Assembly (NCBI RefSeq): GCF_020080835.1
Contig: NC_058164.1
Span: forward strand, 16,424,688-16,488,687
Reading direction: 5' to 3'
DNA from: Cotesia glomerata
Taxonomy: Eukaryota > Arthropoda > Insecta > Hymenoptera > Braconidae
DNA: 64,000 nucleotides
The number at the start of each line of letters is the position of its first letter. The stretch's first letter is position 1. The translations under genes and the position numbers were made by a program. Under the pieces are notes generated by a model. The model was not told the DNA's origin, did no database searches, and was given only the letters and a program-made list of their open reading frames with translations. This document shows positions 11,150 to 23,294 of the stretch, in pieces.

Positions 11150-12360
11150 TTAGGTTTAAAAATTTTTAAATAATGACTTACAGCAGTTGGACTTTATCTT
11201 ATATAACTTTTTTTTTTATTTTTACAAATATTATTAGCCTAGAAATGTGTATTATCGAAATATTCATTTAAAAGAGGCAAATATTTTTGTCATAAGAAAA
11301 AAATTTTTTAATGGAATTTTTATTCCTTTATTACTGAACGTAATCCATACAATTATATGTTTTTGTATAAAATAGTATGGAATCAAATCATTTATGCTAA
11401 AAAAGACTTTTATGAAAACAAAAATTTTATTTATTTAATACAATATATAATGTACATTGTTTCTTTTTATCAACGCAGTAGGATTATATACAATAACCAC
11501 GGACACAACATTAACACAGTTAACATAGAAAGATTTATTTCTTTACTAGCCTTCAAAAATCGACACGTTTTTCAAGATTCCACTCGAGTAATTTATCAAC
11601 AACCCAATCATCCATATCACTGTTAATATTAATTAACTAATTTATGTAATTATCACTATTTCATCACCAAAATTGTAAACAAATCTACTCGTAAGAGTTT
11701 CAGACTTGGTTATGCGTGGTGGCGCTGAAGGCGTCATGGATCGTGATAATCACGATCCGTTTCGCCGTAGTAAGGAAACGTTTCTTTATGATTGCAATAC
11801 GTTTTGACATATTCATTTGACATATCCACAGATTCGGTAGAATCTGGCGCCAAGTTCCGTTCAAATCTGCTGTAAACGGAGCGCCAGACTACCGACTGTG
11901 TTTACTGTAAGCAGAACGGTTATTTTGAGGTTGCAAAATTTTATTTAATTCTACGGCACTTTTTTTCCTAAATTGTATATTATAACAGTAATTCATACTT
12001 TATTTGACTGTTATTAATTAATTATATTCACTTATAACAATTAATCTACTTGAAATTATTAAATTTAATCAGCACAAACTATAGCAACGCAAAAATTTCG
12101 ATCCTGACTTTTTTTCGATGGGCAAAGTGATCTGCCACAGACTAAATAATTCGAGAATGCATAGTAATCCTTCATTAGATGGGAACTACAGTTAAAAAAA
12201 GATATTTCACAGCTTGCATCTACACCCGCCAGGGTGCGCTGGAATTATTTTTACATAAACTGTAGTTTCAAGGGGATAATTTGCTATAAAAAATGCAACC
12301 AACGCCAGATTTAAGTTGGTACCAATTGTAAATTTTTATTATAATTACAAAAAATACTAA
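11150..12360. other. AT-rich stretch, no gene seen
   Basis: There is no convincing coding region. A GATCGTGATAATCACGATCC palindrome (11740-11760) links it to the MITE family with ends at 4651 and 13024. A GGCGCCA/TGGCGCT-type inverted pair lies near 11848-11890. Confidence 0.45.
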
Positions 12361-12873
12361 AATCCGAACAAAAACAGTTTCACTGTAAAAAAATCGCGCC
12401 AAGTCCACATTCATAAGACTATTAAGAAAAAAAACTTTGTTTTTTTCTTTACAAAAATATATAAAATAAAAAAATCCAAGTAACCGATATGATTGTTTAT
12501 GATTTTCGGAAGTTAAAAAAAATTTTGTTATAAATTTAAAAATTAAGAAAAAAATTTTGGAACGTACTTGGTTTGCGTCATTGTGTATTTCAATTTTTTT
12601 AAAGTCCTAGTAAATAGATTTTACGAATTTCATTAAAAGTAAAATATTTTGCAACCGAGCACACTAAATACGTTCCAAATTTTTTTTTTAATTTTTAAAT
12701 TTATAACAAAATTTTTTTTAACTTCCGAAAATCATAAACAATCATATAGGTTACTTGGATTTTTTTATTTTATATATTTTTGTAAAGAAAAAAACAAAGT
12801 TTTTTTTCTTAATAGTCTTATGAATGTGGACTTGGCGCGATTTTTTTACAGTGAAACTGTTTTTGTTCGGATT
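12361..12873. mobile_element. 513-bp foldback element with arms of about 220 bp
   Basis: The left arm 12361-12580 starts AATCCGAACAAAAACAG and is inverted nearly perfectly at 12649-12873, ending CTGTTTTTGTTCGGATT. The loop is about 70 bp. Open frames inside are mirror images of each other and are not genes. High arm identity implies a young element or ongoing gene conversion. Confidence 0.75.
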
Positions 12874-12899
12874 CACTATACCATGGAAAGTTAATATAA

Positions 12900-13024
12900 G
12901 AACCCGAAGTATAGAGTATATCAGGTTATAATATCGTGAAAATGACGATACTGTTTTGAGCTAATCACAATACTACGTTCACGATCCACTGGATCACTAT
13001 AATAGCAATACATTTTTCTTCGTG
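12900..13024 (-). mobile_element. End of MITE family with ACACGAAGAAAAA terminus
   Basis: Read on the minus strand it starts ACACGAAGAAAAATGTATTG and continues with GATCC/GGATCGTGAA blocks like the end at 4651. Orientation is inverse to 4651, so the two could bound one outermost element that accumulated the intervening insertions. Confidence 0.45.
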
Positions 13025-16000
13025 TACAAACATAAAAACATCAAAGAAAAATGATAAAATTTAGGACAAGAAAATATTCAAGGTTTGAAAAAAAGAGCGG
13101 TTCCGGGATATTAACATAATTTACCTGAAGAAAAAATTATTAATCACCTATATTGTTTTTAAGCAATAAAAAAATTTTCTTGAAGATCCGATTTTATTCT
13201 CAAAAATCATTATTTTCGCGGATTTTTCGTTGGCGAACCTGCCTCAGCAACTCTTGCTGAGTTATGGCATCGCTCACTTTTTTTACGCTATTATCTTCGT
13301 CAATGATTACATTATTAAAAAAAATGTTGTATTTTTTTATAAGCAATGCATTTTTCTAGACCAATTATTTAAAAGATGAGAGTATAAAATAAAAAAAATG
13401 TTTTGTTAAGCCTTTCAAGAATAGCTCCAAGAAATGGAAAAAAAGTTTGAGGTTTAAATTTTATTTTAAAAATTATCCGGGATTTTATGTTAACGTTAAT
13501 TAACTAATTTTGAAGAACCAGAATGTGGTGCAAATTTTAACTAAATTACATTTTTTTTTAAACTGCCAAAAATCCGAAATTTCAATTTCTTGTTTTTTCC
13601 TTCGTCCAAATTCTTGTTTTAGGTATTAAACAAAAGGCCCAATTTAATTTTTTGATTTCACTTGACCCTGTCATGAGTAATGCTGTCAACGCGAAAGCAC
13701 CTTTTGTTGGAGGGGTCTTCAGAAAAGACGTCGCAAAGGCTGATTTTTAAATATTTTTCAACGAAAATTTCAGAAAATGCTTATTAAATATGTAACTCTG
13801 ATGTAAAAAAATTTTTGAATTAAAAGTTTCATTTTTTATATAAAAAAGTTTCTGAAAATATGCCATTTTTTCACGGAGTAAACGCATGTAAACCCTCATT
13901 AATCTAACTAGCAGATTTTGGAGTTCGAAAGTGTATAACAGCTGTATTTGTGAATTTCAAAGGCTCGAAGAAAGTGCGTAAAAGTAAATACGAAAAAAAC
14001 GTAATATAGTAATAGGTGGTGTTAAAGAATGAACACAAATTTTTCTTACGCATGCGTTGGCTAAGACAGCATGTAGAGAAGATGATAGGGATTGATATAA
14101 AACTCGAAATAAAGTGTGCACGTAAATGTAATGTGTTAGATTGCTAAGTAAAGCTGTTGAGAGACGAGACAACCAGGCTACGACGGTCATTGACTATATT
14201 AATATAAAATTATTCTGGAATGCCTGTATACATCAGTGTGTCAATTTATTTTCTGTTAATGATTAAATATGATGTTTTACTATAAATTAAATATAATTTA
14301 GTTTCATTTATCTTATCAAGATTTCGTTTAATTTTGTATAATTAAGTTTTTAAGCAAAAATAGATCATGGCATAAGATAAAAAATGAAATGTCATAAACT
14401 ATTTATTATAACTGGAAGATAAATGTGTCACTTTCTGAAATTTTCTATTATTGTTAGATATTGTTATAAGTCTTTTAGATAAATTTAATTGCGAATGTTT
14501 TTTTTTTTTTTTTTTATTAGAAACTTAACCCCAAGTTAGAAATCGATTGTAAATAGACTTTATGCAATCAAAATAACAATAAAAGGGCGATCTGTATGGA
14601 TAACGTTATTTTACGTTTCAATCATTGAAATAATATTTAAAAACTTCAGAAAAACAACGAAAAGATTACAATAGATGAAAATGTAAAATTAATATTTCGG
14701 TTAATCTTTTCAATTTATAAACTACATAAAAAAAAGTTCATCAAGTGCACTATATTAAATTAGGCCTTAAACATTCTCATTACTAATAAAAATAAAAAAA
14801 AAGACGAAATATAATTACTTGATATTTTTCAAATAAATTTAATTATGTTCACACAATCAAAACATAGCAGTAAAACAGTAATCAATTAATCTATTTACAA
14901 GGCTAAGCAAGAAATTTAGGTGTTTTTCTAAATCTGGGAGACAAATATTGTCATAGTTATGTACATAAATATATTTTCTACTTAAAAGTAAATTTCTAGA
15001 AGAAGAAGATCAGACAGGTAACCTGTCATGGTAATAATCCAAGATAGTAGAAAATTAAAATAAATAATAAATAGCGGCTTACCGAAACATGGCACGCCGT
15101 ACTCCAAAATTTGACGTCACAATCTCACTAAGTCGAACAATAAAAGGCAAAAAAAAACAATTCACTTCAAAAAAGATATGCACATGATTCCTTTCACATT
15201 GAACATAAATCTCATGTTTCGAAAATGTTACTATGTGATGATGTTTTTCAGATATAAAAGTTAACTATTTGATACAAGTTTAGATTTTTATATAATGATA
15301 CACATAAGTTGTTTACTTGACCAAGCTCCACGCCATGCTCAGAGATCATTCGTCCGTCTCCGATCGCCCCTTAGCTAGTTGAGCATAACAAGACTTGCGC
15401 ATTGCTTATCTGCGCATCAAATACTTATAAATAAATTCGTTCACTAAATTATTTTATTTTGGAGTATAAAATAGCACAAAAAATATTTTAAAATCATGAT
15501 TACAATAGTGGGTTTCATAAAAAATAATTATTGGAGTAAGTAATTACTTTTCTAAATATAAAGAATACACAATTGTTTCTTAAGATACTGTATGTACACG
15601 TAAATCCGGTAAGGTCATCGTCCGCCTCGCGGTATAATAAGTTACTAGTGGTAGTAGTAGTATCAAGTAGTAGTATAGTAGTAATGGTATATAGTAATGA
15701 TAGTGTAGTAAGTTCAATGGCGCTCAAGTTTGCGTCATCAAATGATATTTACCTTATTTTATTTGGATTGGAAAGCGAGTGCTAACGCCATCTTCCTCAA
15801 TTTTTTAAAAATTAGTCTAGTCGCCCCGCAAAAAATATTCCTGATTAAAAAAAGAGATTTGAAAATATTCGAAATGGCTCAAAGCGATTAAAAAAGATTC
15901 AACTTGACAAATATATAAATATACATTTTGCATAGGTTGAATCGTTTTAAATATTTTTTTTTTAATAAGTGACAGATGCTATTAGTAGGCTTAGGCATAA

Positions 16001-17461
16001 AATGCTAATTTTTACATTTTTTTTCTTGGAGACGAGAAAACGATTTTCCGAGTTCACGGGTACATGCCGAGGTTTGTTTTTTATTTGTTTAAAATAAACA
16101 TTTGATACTTATTTAACAATTAAATATCAATGAAAAATTGTCAAAAAGAATCAAGGATAAAATTTGGAGAGTAAATTAACGAATAAAATAAACGATATCG
16201 GATCTCTCTTCGATAAAAATAGTTTACAAAATATGAATTTTTTGTTACCAAACACATTTTAGTATCGCGCGCGCTGACAAACGAGGCACCAGAACTTGAC
16301 AAAAAATTTGTAGATTTGAAAAAAATTTTTATTCAATTATTCTCAAAAATCGAATTTCAGTTTTATTAATATGAAAAGTCATAAATTTATTAGTGTGACT
16401 TATAATTAATATAGACATTCTGTTGACGACAAAATACATTTGGGAAATGGCAAATTTACGGCAACAAACAATTCTTTTCATACAAAAAAGGCAATTTGAA
16501 AATATCAAATATTATAGGACGACACGCAGAGTAAGACGAAAAACAAACAATTTTCCGTCCCTTTCTAAGCGCATGATCGACTCTTGTCCGGCGGCGGCGA
16601 TAATAAACGAGGGAGAATAAAGAACAAGACAGAAGATCTCTGATCCTCTTTTTTACTAATTGAAACTCAATATGTCCTCCTGTGTAATTTAAATAAATCA
16701 AATTGCTTTTTATTTATATGAAGAAAATATTTGTTGTTGTAAATTTACACTTTTCCCAATGTATTGTCGCCCAGTGAATTCCTGAATACTATAATAAAAA
16801 ATCGTACTCTTAAATTTAGGGACTTATTATATTAAGAAAACTGAAATTCGATTATTGAAAATAATAATTTTGTAAAAAATGTTGACCTAATAGGATATTG
16901 GCATCAATTGCGTGAGCCGTTTCAACGATATTTAAAAACAAAAAGTCGACGGAATTTATTTTTTAAGTTTTTTTTAGATAACTTTTAAAATTTTTGACCT
17001 ATCGACTGAAAACATGAAAAAAATACTTGTCACGCTTGAAAAACTACTTTGAAAATGAAAATCAAATTACACAATCAAAAGATATTGCCGTTTCAAAATA
17101 TCAAAAAAATGTTGGTCTAATAAGACAATTATCAGAATTATTTATTATGGTTAATTAATCAAATTTTTTATTATTACAACAAGATTGTGTTTTTATCAAT
17201 TCAAATAATCGTATTTGGCTAACTCCTATTTTTGATAGAATATATTATGTGTTGTATAAGTGACATAAATTATTAATTAAATTTTAATAATAGATTCATA
17301 ATAGTTGAACCTTTTTCAATTGCTGCGGAATTTTAGTGATCATTTTATTTAATTGATAACAAAAAAAAATTTTTTTTATTTGTAAATGAAATAAAAAAAT
17401 CTAATAGAAAATGATTTAATAATTAGTGAAATTTGTACACGACTATCAACAGGAATTCGTT
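13025..17461. other. Long AT-rich region without a supported gene
   Basis: No exon, RNA gene or bounded transposon can be supported. Features seen: poly-T runs (14499-14517), a short GTA-rich patch (15648-15700) and a GC-richer patch at 16550-16620 (GGCGGCGGCG). Short open frames occur on both strands of the same segments and look like chance. Confidence 0.45.
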
Positions 17462-17469
17462 ACCACTGC

Positions 17470-19490
17470 ATGAATGTAAACTTAGCGGACAACAGACAAT
17501 CGATATCTCGGCGAAGGAATCGAACTTACAAAAAATAAAAAAATGCAGTCTTATTCAAAGTTTGGATATTTACAACGGCATTTATTTGTATTTTACAAAA
17601 AAAAAATTTTTTTTGAATAGAAATTTAAAAAAAAAATTTTGACGAGTGCTCCAATCAACATTTTCTGGCGGAAAAATTCAAAATGAGGTATTTGTATCTC
17701 TTTTGCACCAATTTAGACTTGCATTTATTTTTTATTTAAAAATTATTATTATTATATAAATCGAATTGTAACAATTAAAAAAAAGACTTAGCATAAAAAT
17801 AGAAAAATGCAGGTCTTTATTATATCAAAATCTCCACTTGCATTTATTCAGAATTAAATTTTTTCAAATTCCTACCGAGTTTTCAATTTTTTCTTATCAA
17901 ACAATTTTTTATTTTAATATCTATCCATTTTACATGCTCTTTTTTTTTAAATAATTAATAAAATATATTCAATTTTTCAATAACTACATCGACTTTTAAA
18001 TATATGCATGCTTTATACATAAAAATGATCTGTAACGTTAAAAAATAATTTTTCTTCTTTAAAATTAATTTATTATTTATAAACTATGCATAAATAACTA
18101 GATTTATAATAATACCGATTTTCTTTTTATAATCAAACAATTTATTTTAACTCTTTCAAATTTTATATTAATTTATAAAATATTAATTACTTAATAAAAA
18201 TTTATCTAAATAAACATTAACATGAAATATTTACAAATATTTTTACAATTAAAACAATCTACACTTCTCACAAAAATTAAGGGAGCAAGAAAAAAATCCA
18301 AATTTTTAGGGATTTTTCAACAGACTGTGACTTGAAGAAAAATGGTCGTACAGCAAATAAAAATTTTTTTGACTTAACCTCTATATGGACGGGATAACTT
18401 GTTTATTCAGCTTCAATTTGTTTTTTTTTTTTTTTTAAAGACCTCGATACGAGCATTTCCCGCTGAGATATCGGTGTTTGAATGAAACAGGATCGTTTTA
18501 TTTTTGATTATCAATATATCAGCAACCAAAATTGCACAGAAAATTCAAGGTGGGTTTCGAAAATTTGAATAAATTCTCTAGAAAAAAATTTTTTTAAGTC
18601 CGTCGACTAAAAAGAAAAATCAAAAAAATCTCCAAAAATGGATTTCTTTCTTGCTCATTTAATTTTTGTGAGAAGTGTAGTTTTTTTTTATTTTAAAAAT
18701 ATTTGTAAATATTTCATGTTAATGTTTATTTAGATAAATTTTTATTAAGTAATTAATATTTTATAAATTAAAATAAAATTTGATAGAGTTAAAATAAATT
18801 GTTTAGTTATAAAAAGAAAATCGGTGTTATTATAAATCTAGTTACATACATACATAGTTTATAAATAATAAATTAATTTTAAAGAAGAAAAATTATTTTT
18901 TAACGTTACAGATCATTTTTATGTATAAAGCATGCATATATTTAAAAGTCGATGTAGTTATTGAAAAATTGCCTATATTTTATTAATTATTTAAAAAAAA
19001 AGAGCCAGTAAAATGGATAGATATTAAAATAAAAAATTGTTTGATAAGGGAAAAATTGATAACTCGGTAGGAAATTAAAAAATTTAATTCTTACTAAATG
19101 CAGGTGTAGATTTTTTGATATAATAAAGACCTGCATTTTTTTATTTTTATGCTAAGTCTTTTTGTTTAATTGTTACAATTCGATTTATATAATAACAATA
19201 ATTTTGAAATAAAAATAAATGCAGGTCTAAATTGGTGCAAAAGAGATACAAGCACCTCATTTTGAATTTTTCTGCCAGAAAATGTTGATTGGAGCACTCG
19301 TCAAAAATTTTTTTTTAATTTGTATTCGAAAAAAATCTTTTTTCTTAAAATACAAATAAATGCAGTAGTAAACATCCAAACTTTGAATAAGACTGCATTT
19401 TTTTATTTTTTGTAAATTCGATTCCTTCGTATCGAGATATCGATTGTCAAAGTTTTTGATTGTCTGTTTGTCCGCTAAGTTTACATTCAT
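17470..19490. mobile_element. 2.02-kb near-palindromic element with 8-bp target duplication
   Basis: The ends ATGAATGTAAACTTAGCGGA and their inverse lie at 17470 and 19490. The arms extend about 830 bp (17470-18300 and 18635-19490), leaving a centre of about 330 bp. Direct repeats ACCACTGC flank it exactly at 17462-17469 and 19491-19498. An 8-bp duplication with very long TIRs is typical of foldback, MULE or hAT/P-type elements; there is no transposase to decide. Open frames in the arms mirror each other (both encode K-E-S-N-L-Q-K-I-K-K-C), so they are by-products. Confidence 0.85.
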
Positions 19491-19559
19491 ACCACTGCAT
19501 CTTATAAATTAGACTTTCAAATTTACTAAAAACATAAATTTACTTGTGGTATCCGCTAT

Positions 19560-20115
19560 TCGATTTTGGAGGGAATTACCAGTTGAAATAATAATCTCAC
19601 TCAGCCTTGACACTTTCAAGATCTGCTGTTATGAATTCTACCTTCATCAAGAACGAGAGGGCCAACCATGAACGTCTTACTAATATACCCTTAGCCCAGC
19701 CTACTTCATTGTTTAATCTATTAGTTAGAAGTACTTTCTCTTGTTTTTAATATTCAGGAATCTACCTGTGATCTACCAAAGACAGCGAATTCTTAAATTA
19801 CATAAATTGATTGATTTCAAATGCTACTTTATTTGTCTACAGAAATTTAATTTACAAAAATTGTTGATTAGCTTATTTACTTATTTTTTATTTTACTTTC
19901 TTTTTTTTTTCTCTTTGTTATTTTATTTTTTTTTTTAAATTTTTCAATATAAATCCTCACACAGAAAAATGTTCAAAAATTTTCAAAATGAAAATACAAA
20001 ATAACTTATAAACTTCTTTTACTGAACTAAGTGTACTTTAATGTAAATAAAATGTATAATTTTGCCATTCGGCTACTGCCTTGGCATTAAAACTAATAAA
20101 TAAATAAAATAAAAA
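19560..20115 (+). pseudogene. 3' fragment of a non-LTR retrotransposon
   Basis: A frame near 19563-19700 reads F-W-R-E-L-P-V-E-I-I-I-S-L-S-L-D-T-F-K, the hallmark C-terminal end of CR1/Jockey-type LINE reverse transcriptase proteins (W-x2-L-P, then S-L-x-x-F-K). It is followed by a T-rich 3' UTR and ends in CATTCGGCTACTGCC...GGCATTAAAACTAATAAATAAATAA, a (TAAA)n-like tail at 20090-20113. The 5' part is missing. Confidence 0.55.
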
Positions 20116-21108
20116 GAATATTTTATATTTTCAAGAAATATTGGTGTCCGGAATTATTTGAAACAATTATTTGATGGACAATCATAGTACTTATTCGCTC
20201 CTAACTATTTGATTTGGAATTTTGACTTTTTGAATTCAAAATATTATTTGTCAGTCTACCGTCTTAGTAAGGTGGTGCTACTGCTTATTGGAGAGGCTAA
20301 TTAGTATTTAATATAAAAAAATAAATTATGCAAAAGTGGCAGAACATGCAAAGTAAGAACTGCTCTTTAGGCCATTGTAGAACCTATCGACGCGTTTTGC
20401 ACTAAATACGTGTAATAGATATATTTAAGATAATAATTATCAAGTTAAATCCTAAAAAATATTAATTGAAAACTTTTTATGTCCCTTGGATATAACGATC
20501 ATTTACAAATAATTTCCATTTAAAGGTTGCCGGGTTACTTACGGTTCGAATGACCTTTGCGCATGCGCGGTGAAAATAAATTAGCTTAAAATAAAAAAAA
20601 GTTTATCATTAAATTACAGGATAACGAAGGACGAACAAATATTTTTTTTAATCGAACAATGAATAAATAATTATAAACTGTTAAAAAAAAAAAAAAAAAG
20701 TGAGAAAATCAATATTTAGTGCTAACTTGAGTCAATTTTTGAAAATTAAAAAAAAAAACTAAAAACGAACAAAAAAAATTTTTGATTAAACATTGAAGAA
20801 CAGTTCAAGAACAATTTAATTAGCCAAAAAAATTAATAAAAAATCAATTACCCCCCGCCAACTTAAGAGAGCCCTAACTGGCTGGCTGTAGTGTGTATAG
20901 TAAGTGCTATACATATATTAATATCCATGAATGTATATTGGTTTGACTCAACTCCAACAGTGGTGTGTGTACTGAGTAGTCCAGAGTTAGTTTGTTGAAA
21001 GATAATGATAAAAAAACCAACAATTTTTATATTGGAGTAAGCATTATAATTTTATTTGATTTCAATTTATTATCACGTATAAATCTATAACATTAAAAGC
21101 TACTAATA
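20116..21108 (+). promoter_or_regulatory. Upstream region of THOC1
   Basis: AT-rich sequence without a bounded repeat lies between a LINE tail and the THOC1 start codon. CATGCGCGGTGAAAATAAA (20560-20580) and GCATGC-like words are the only GC-rich points. The transcription start cannot be placed: no convincing TATA box or initiator stands out, and 5' UTR introns cannot be excluded. Confidence 0.35.
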
Positions 21109-23259
21109 ATGGCTAAATTTGAAAAGTTGAGAGGAGATTTCAGCGTAAGTACAATACTTAATTTTTCCTCAGAAAATTTAACCACAATTGAATATTTTTG
21201 AGGTTATAATTTTCGTTTTGTTTACAGGTTTTACTACAGCAGTGTTTGAGAAATTCTGATGTAACAACTTTTCAAAAAAAATCTGTTGAGGCCTGTCCTA
21301 ATGATACAGATCGTAAATCCGCTGTTGATCAAGCTTTACGTGATACTTTACTGATTGTTCTAAATGATAGTACATCAGAAAGTGTTAATATTTTTGAAAC
21401 TTACATTAAAGTAACAATAAATCTTTGTAGAAAAGATTTAGCGACTACCAGTATGCCGGTAATGCTTCTCAGCGATATTTTCGATGCAATGACATTAGAT
21501 AAATGTGAACAACTGTTTACCTATGTTGAGAATAATGTTGAAATTTGGAAGGAAGATTTGTTTTTCAGTGCTTGTAAAAACAATTTATTGCGAATGTGTA
21601 ATGATTTATTACGGCGACTATCTCGATCACAACAAACAGTATTTTGTGGCAGAATTTTATTATTTCTTGCAAAATTTTTCCCCTTTTCTGAAAGATCTGG
21701 GCTTAATATTGTTAGTGAATTTAATTTAGACAATCATACTGAATATAAAACTGAAGAAATTGATGATGATTTAGAATCAATGGAAGAGGAAAAATCGGAA
21801 AATAAAATACAAATGGACTATAATTTGTATCGGAAATTTTGGGCTCTACAGGATGTTTTTAGAAATCCCAACCAGTGTTATAATAAAGTTCACTGGAAAG
21901 TTTTTTCTGCGGTATGATAACATTATTTTAAAAAATTTTTTATCCTGAACTTTATTTATTCCTAATAGTATTACGATAATAAGAATTATTATTGTTAATT
22001 TTTTTTATTGTTATTTCAGAATACCTCCAGCGTACTTTCTGCATTTTCATCTTTCAAATTGGAGGATCAGCGAACATGTTCTCTAACTGGAATCTATAAA
22101 GAATCTACCGGAGAGAATACTTATAAAGAAACTCATTACTTTGCTAAATATCTTACAAATCAAAAATTACTTGAACTACAATTATCAGATTCTAACTTTC
22201 GACGTTATGTACTTTTACAATTTCTCATTTTATTTCAATATCTTAACAGTACAGTTAAGTTTAAAACGTAAGTAATTTATTTTGTAAAAAACAGCAGGTA
22301 GATGAAAGAATTATATGTATAGTTTTATCAATTGTTGGGCTTCTTCATTTCCAATTTTATTAATTTCAGTTGTTAATTATTTTCCAGTGAAACGCATGAG
22401 TTAAAATCGGACCAAATAGAGTGGGTAAAAACAACAACAGAACAAATATATGTTTTATTAGTCGAAACTCCACCAGATGGTAAAGTTTTTACAGAGATTG
22501 TAAAAAATATTTTAAAACGAGAAGAATATTGGAATGCTTGGAAAAATGATGGTTGTCCAGCTTTTAAAAGACCGTTACATATTTCTAGTGAAAACGATGA
22601 ACCAAGAAAATTAAAAAAACTCAAACGACAAATGGGTGATGTTATTCGCGATGCACAATTCGTCGGAAAATTTAATATGGGCAAGTACGTAACTTTCATA
22701 ATCATAAATACACGTTTAAAACGTAAAAAATTTTTGTTGGTATTTGTCATCGAAACTGCAATGAAACTGGGAAAATTGTTAAAAATTTTTTTAGCTAAAA
22801 AATTTATTCATATTAAAATATTAAAATACAATCAATTGAAGAATAGTAGGATTAAAATAAATGAACTTTAAAGCTTATAAAATCATAAATTTAGTCAATT
22901 TAAAACTTAGCCACATGGATTCAGCTGATTTTAAACTTGGAAATTTAAAAAATTCACCGTTTCTAAGCCTTGAAATTATAAAAATTGCAGTTTGTAAATC
23001 TGAGAATTGATAAAATTAATCGTTTCTGAACCGACTGATTTACAAAATTTGCTATTTCTAAGATTCACATTCAATAAAACTCGCTGATTATTTTTTTAAC
23101 ATAAAAATAGATTATTATAGACTTTTGAAAGCAATTGATAATTTGATGAATAATAATTATGATAATTTTTATTTAAAAATGACTTATTTTGTTATCAAGC
23201 AATAATGACCGTAATATATTAATTTATATTAATATAAAAATTTAAACCGTATGAAATTA

Positions 23260-23294
<35 letters not shown>

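Noticed and set aside
13957..14190. Minus-strand open frame of 77 codons with hydrophobic stretches
   Set aside because: No recognisable domain, no splice partner, no conservation evidence; similar chance frames occur throughout the AT-rich DNA.
16423..16701. Possible exon in a GC-richer patch
   Set aside because: Overlapping open frames on both strands, no family match recognised and no supporting splice structure.
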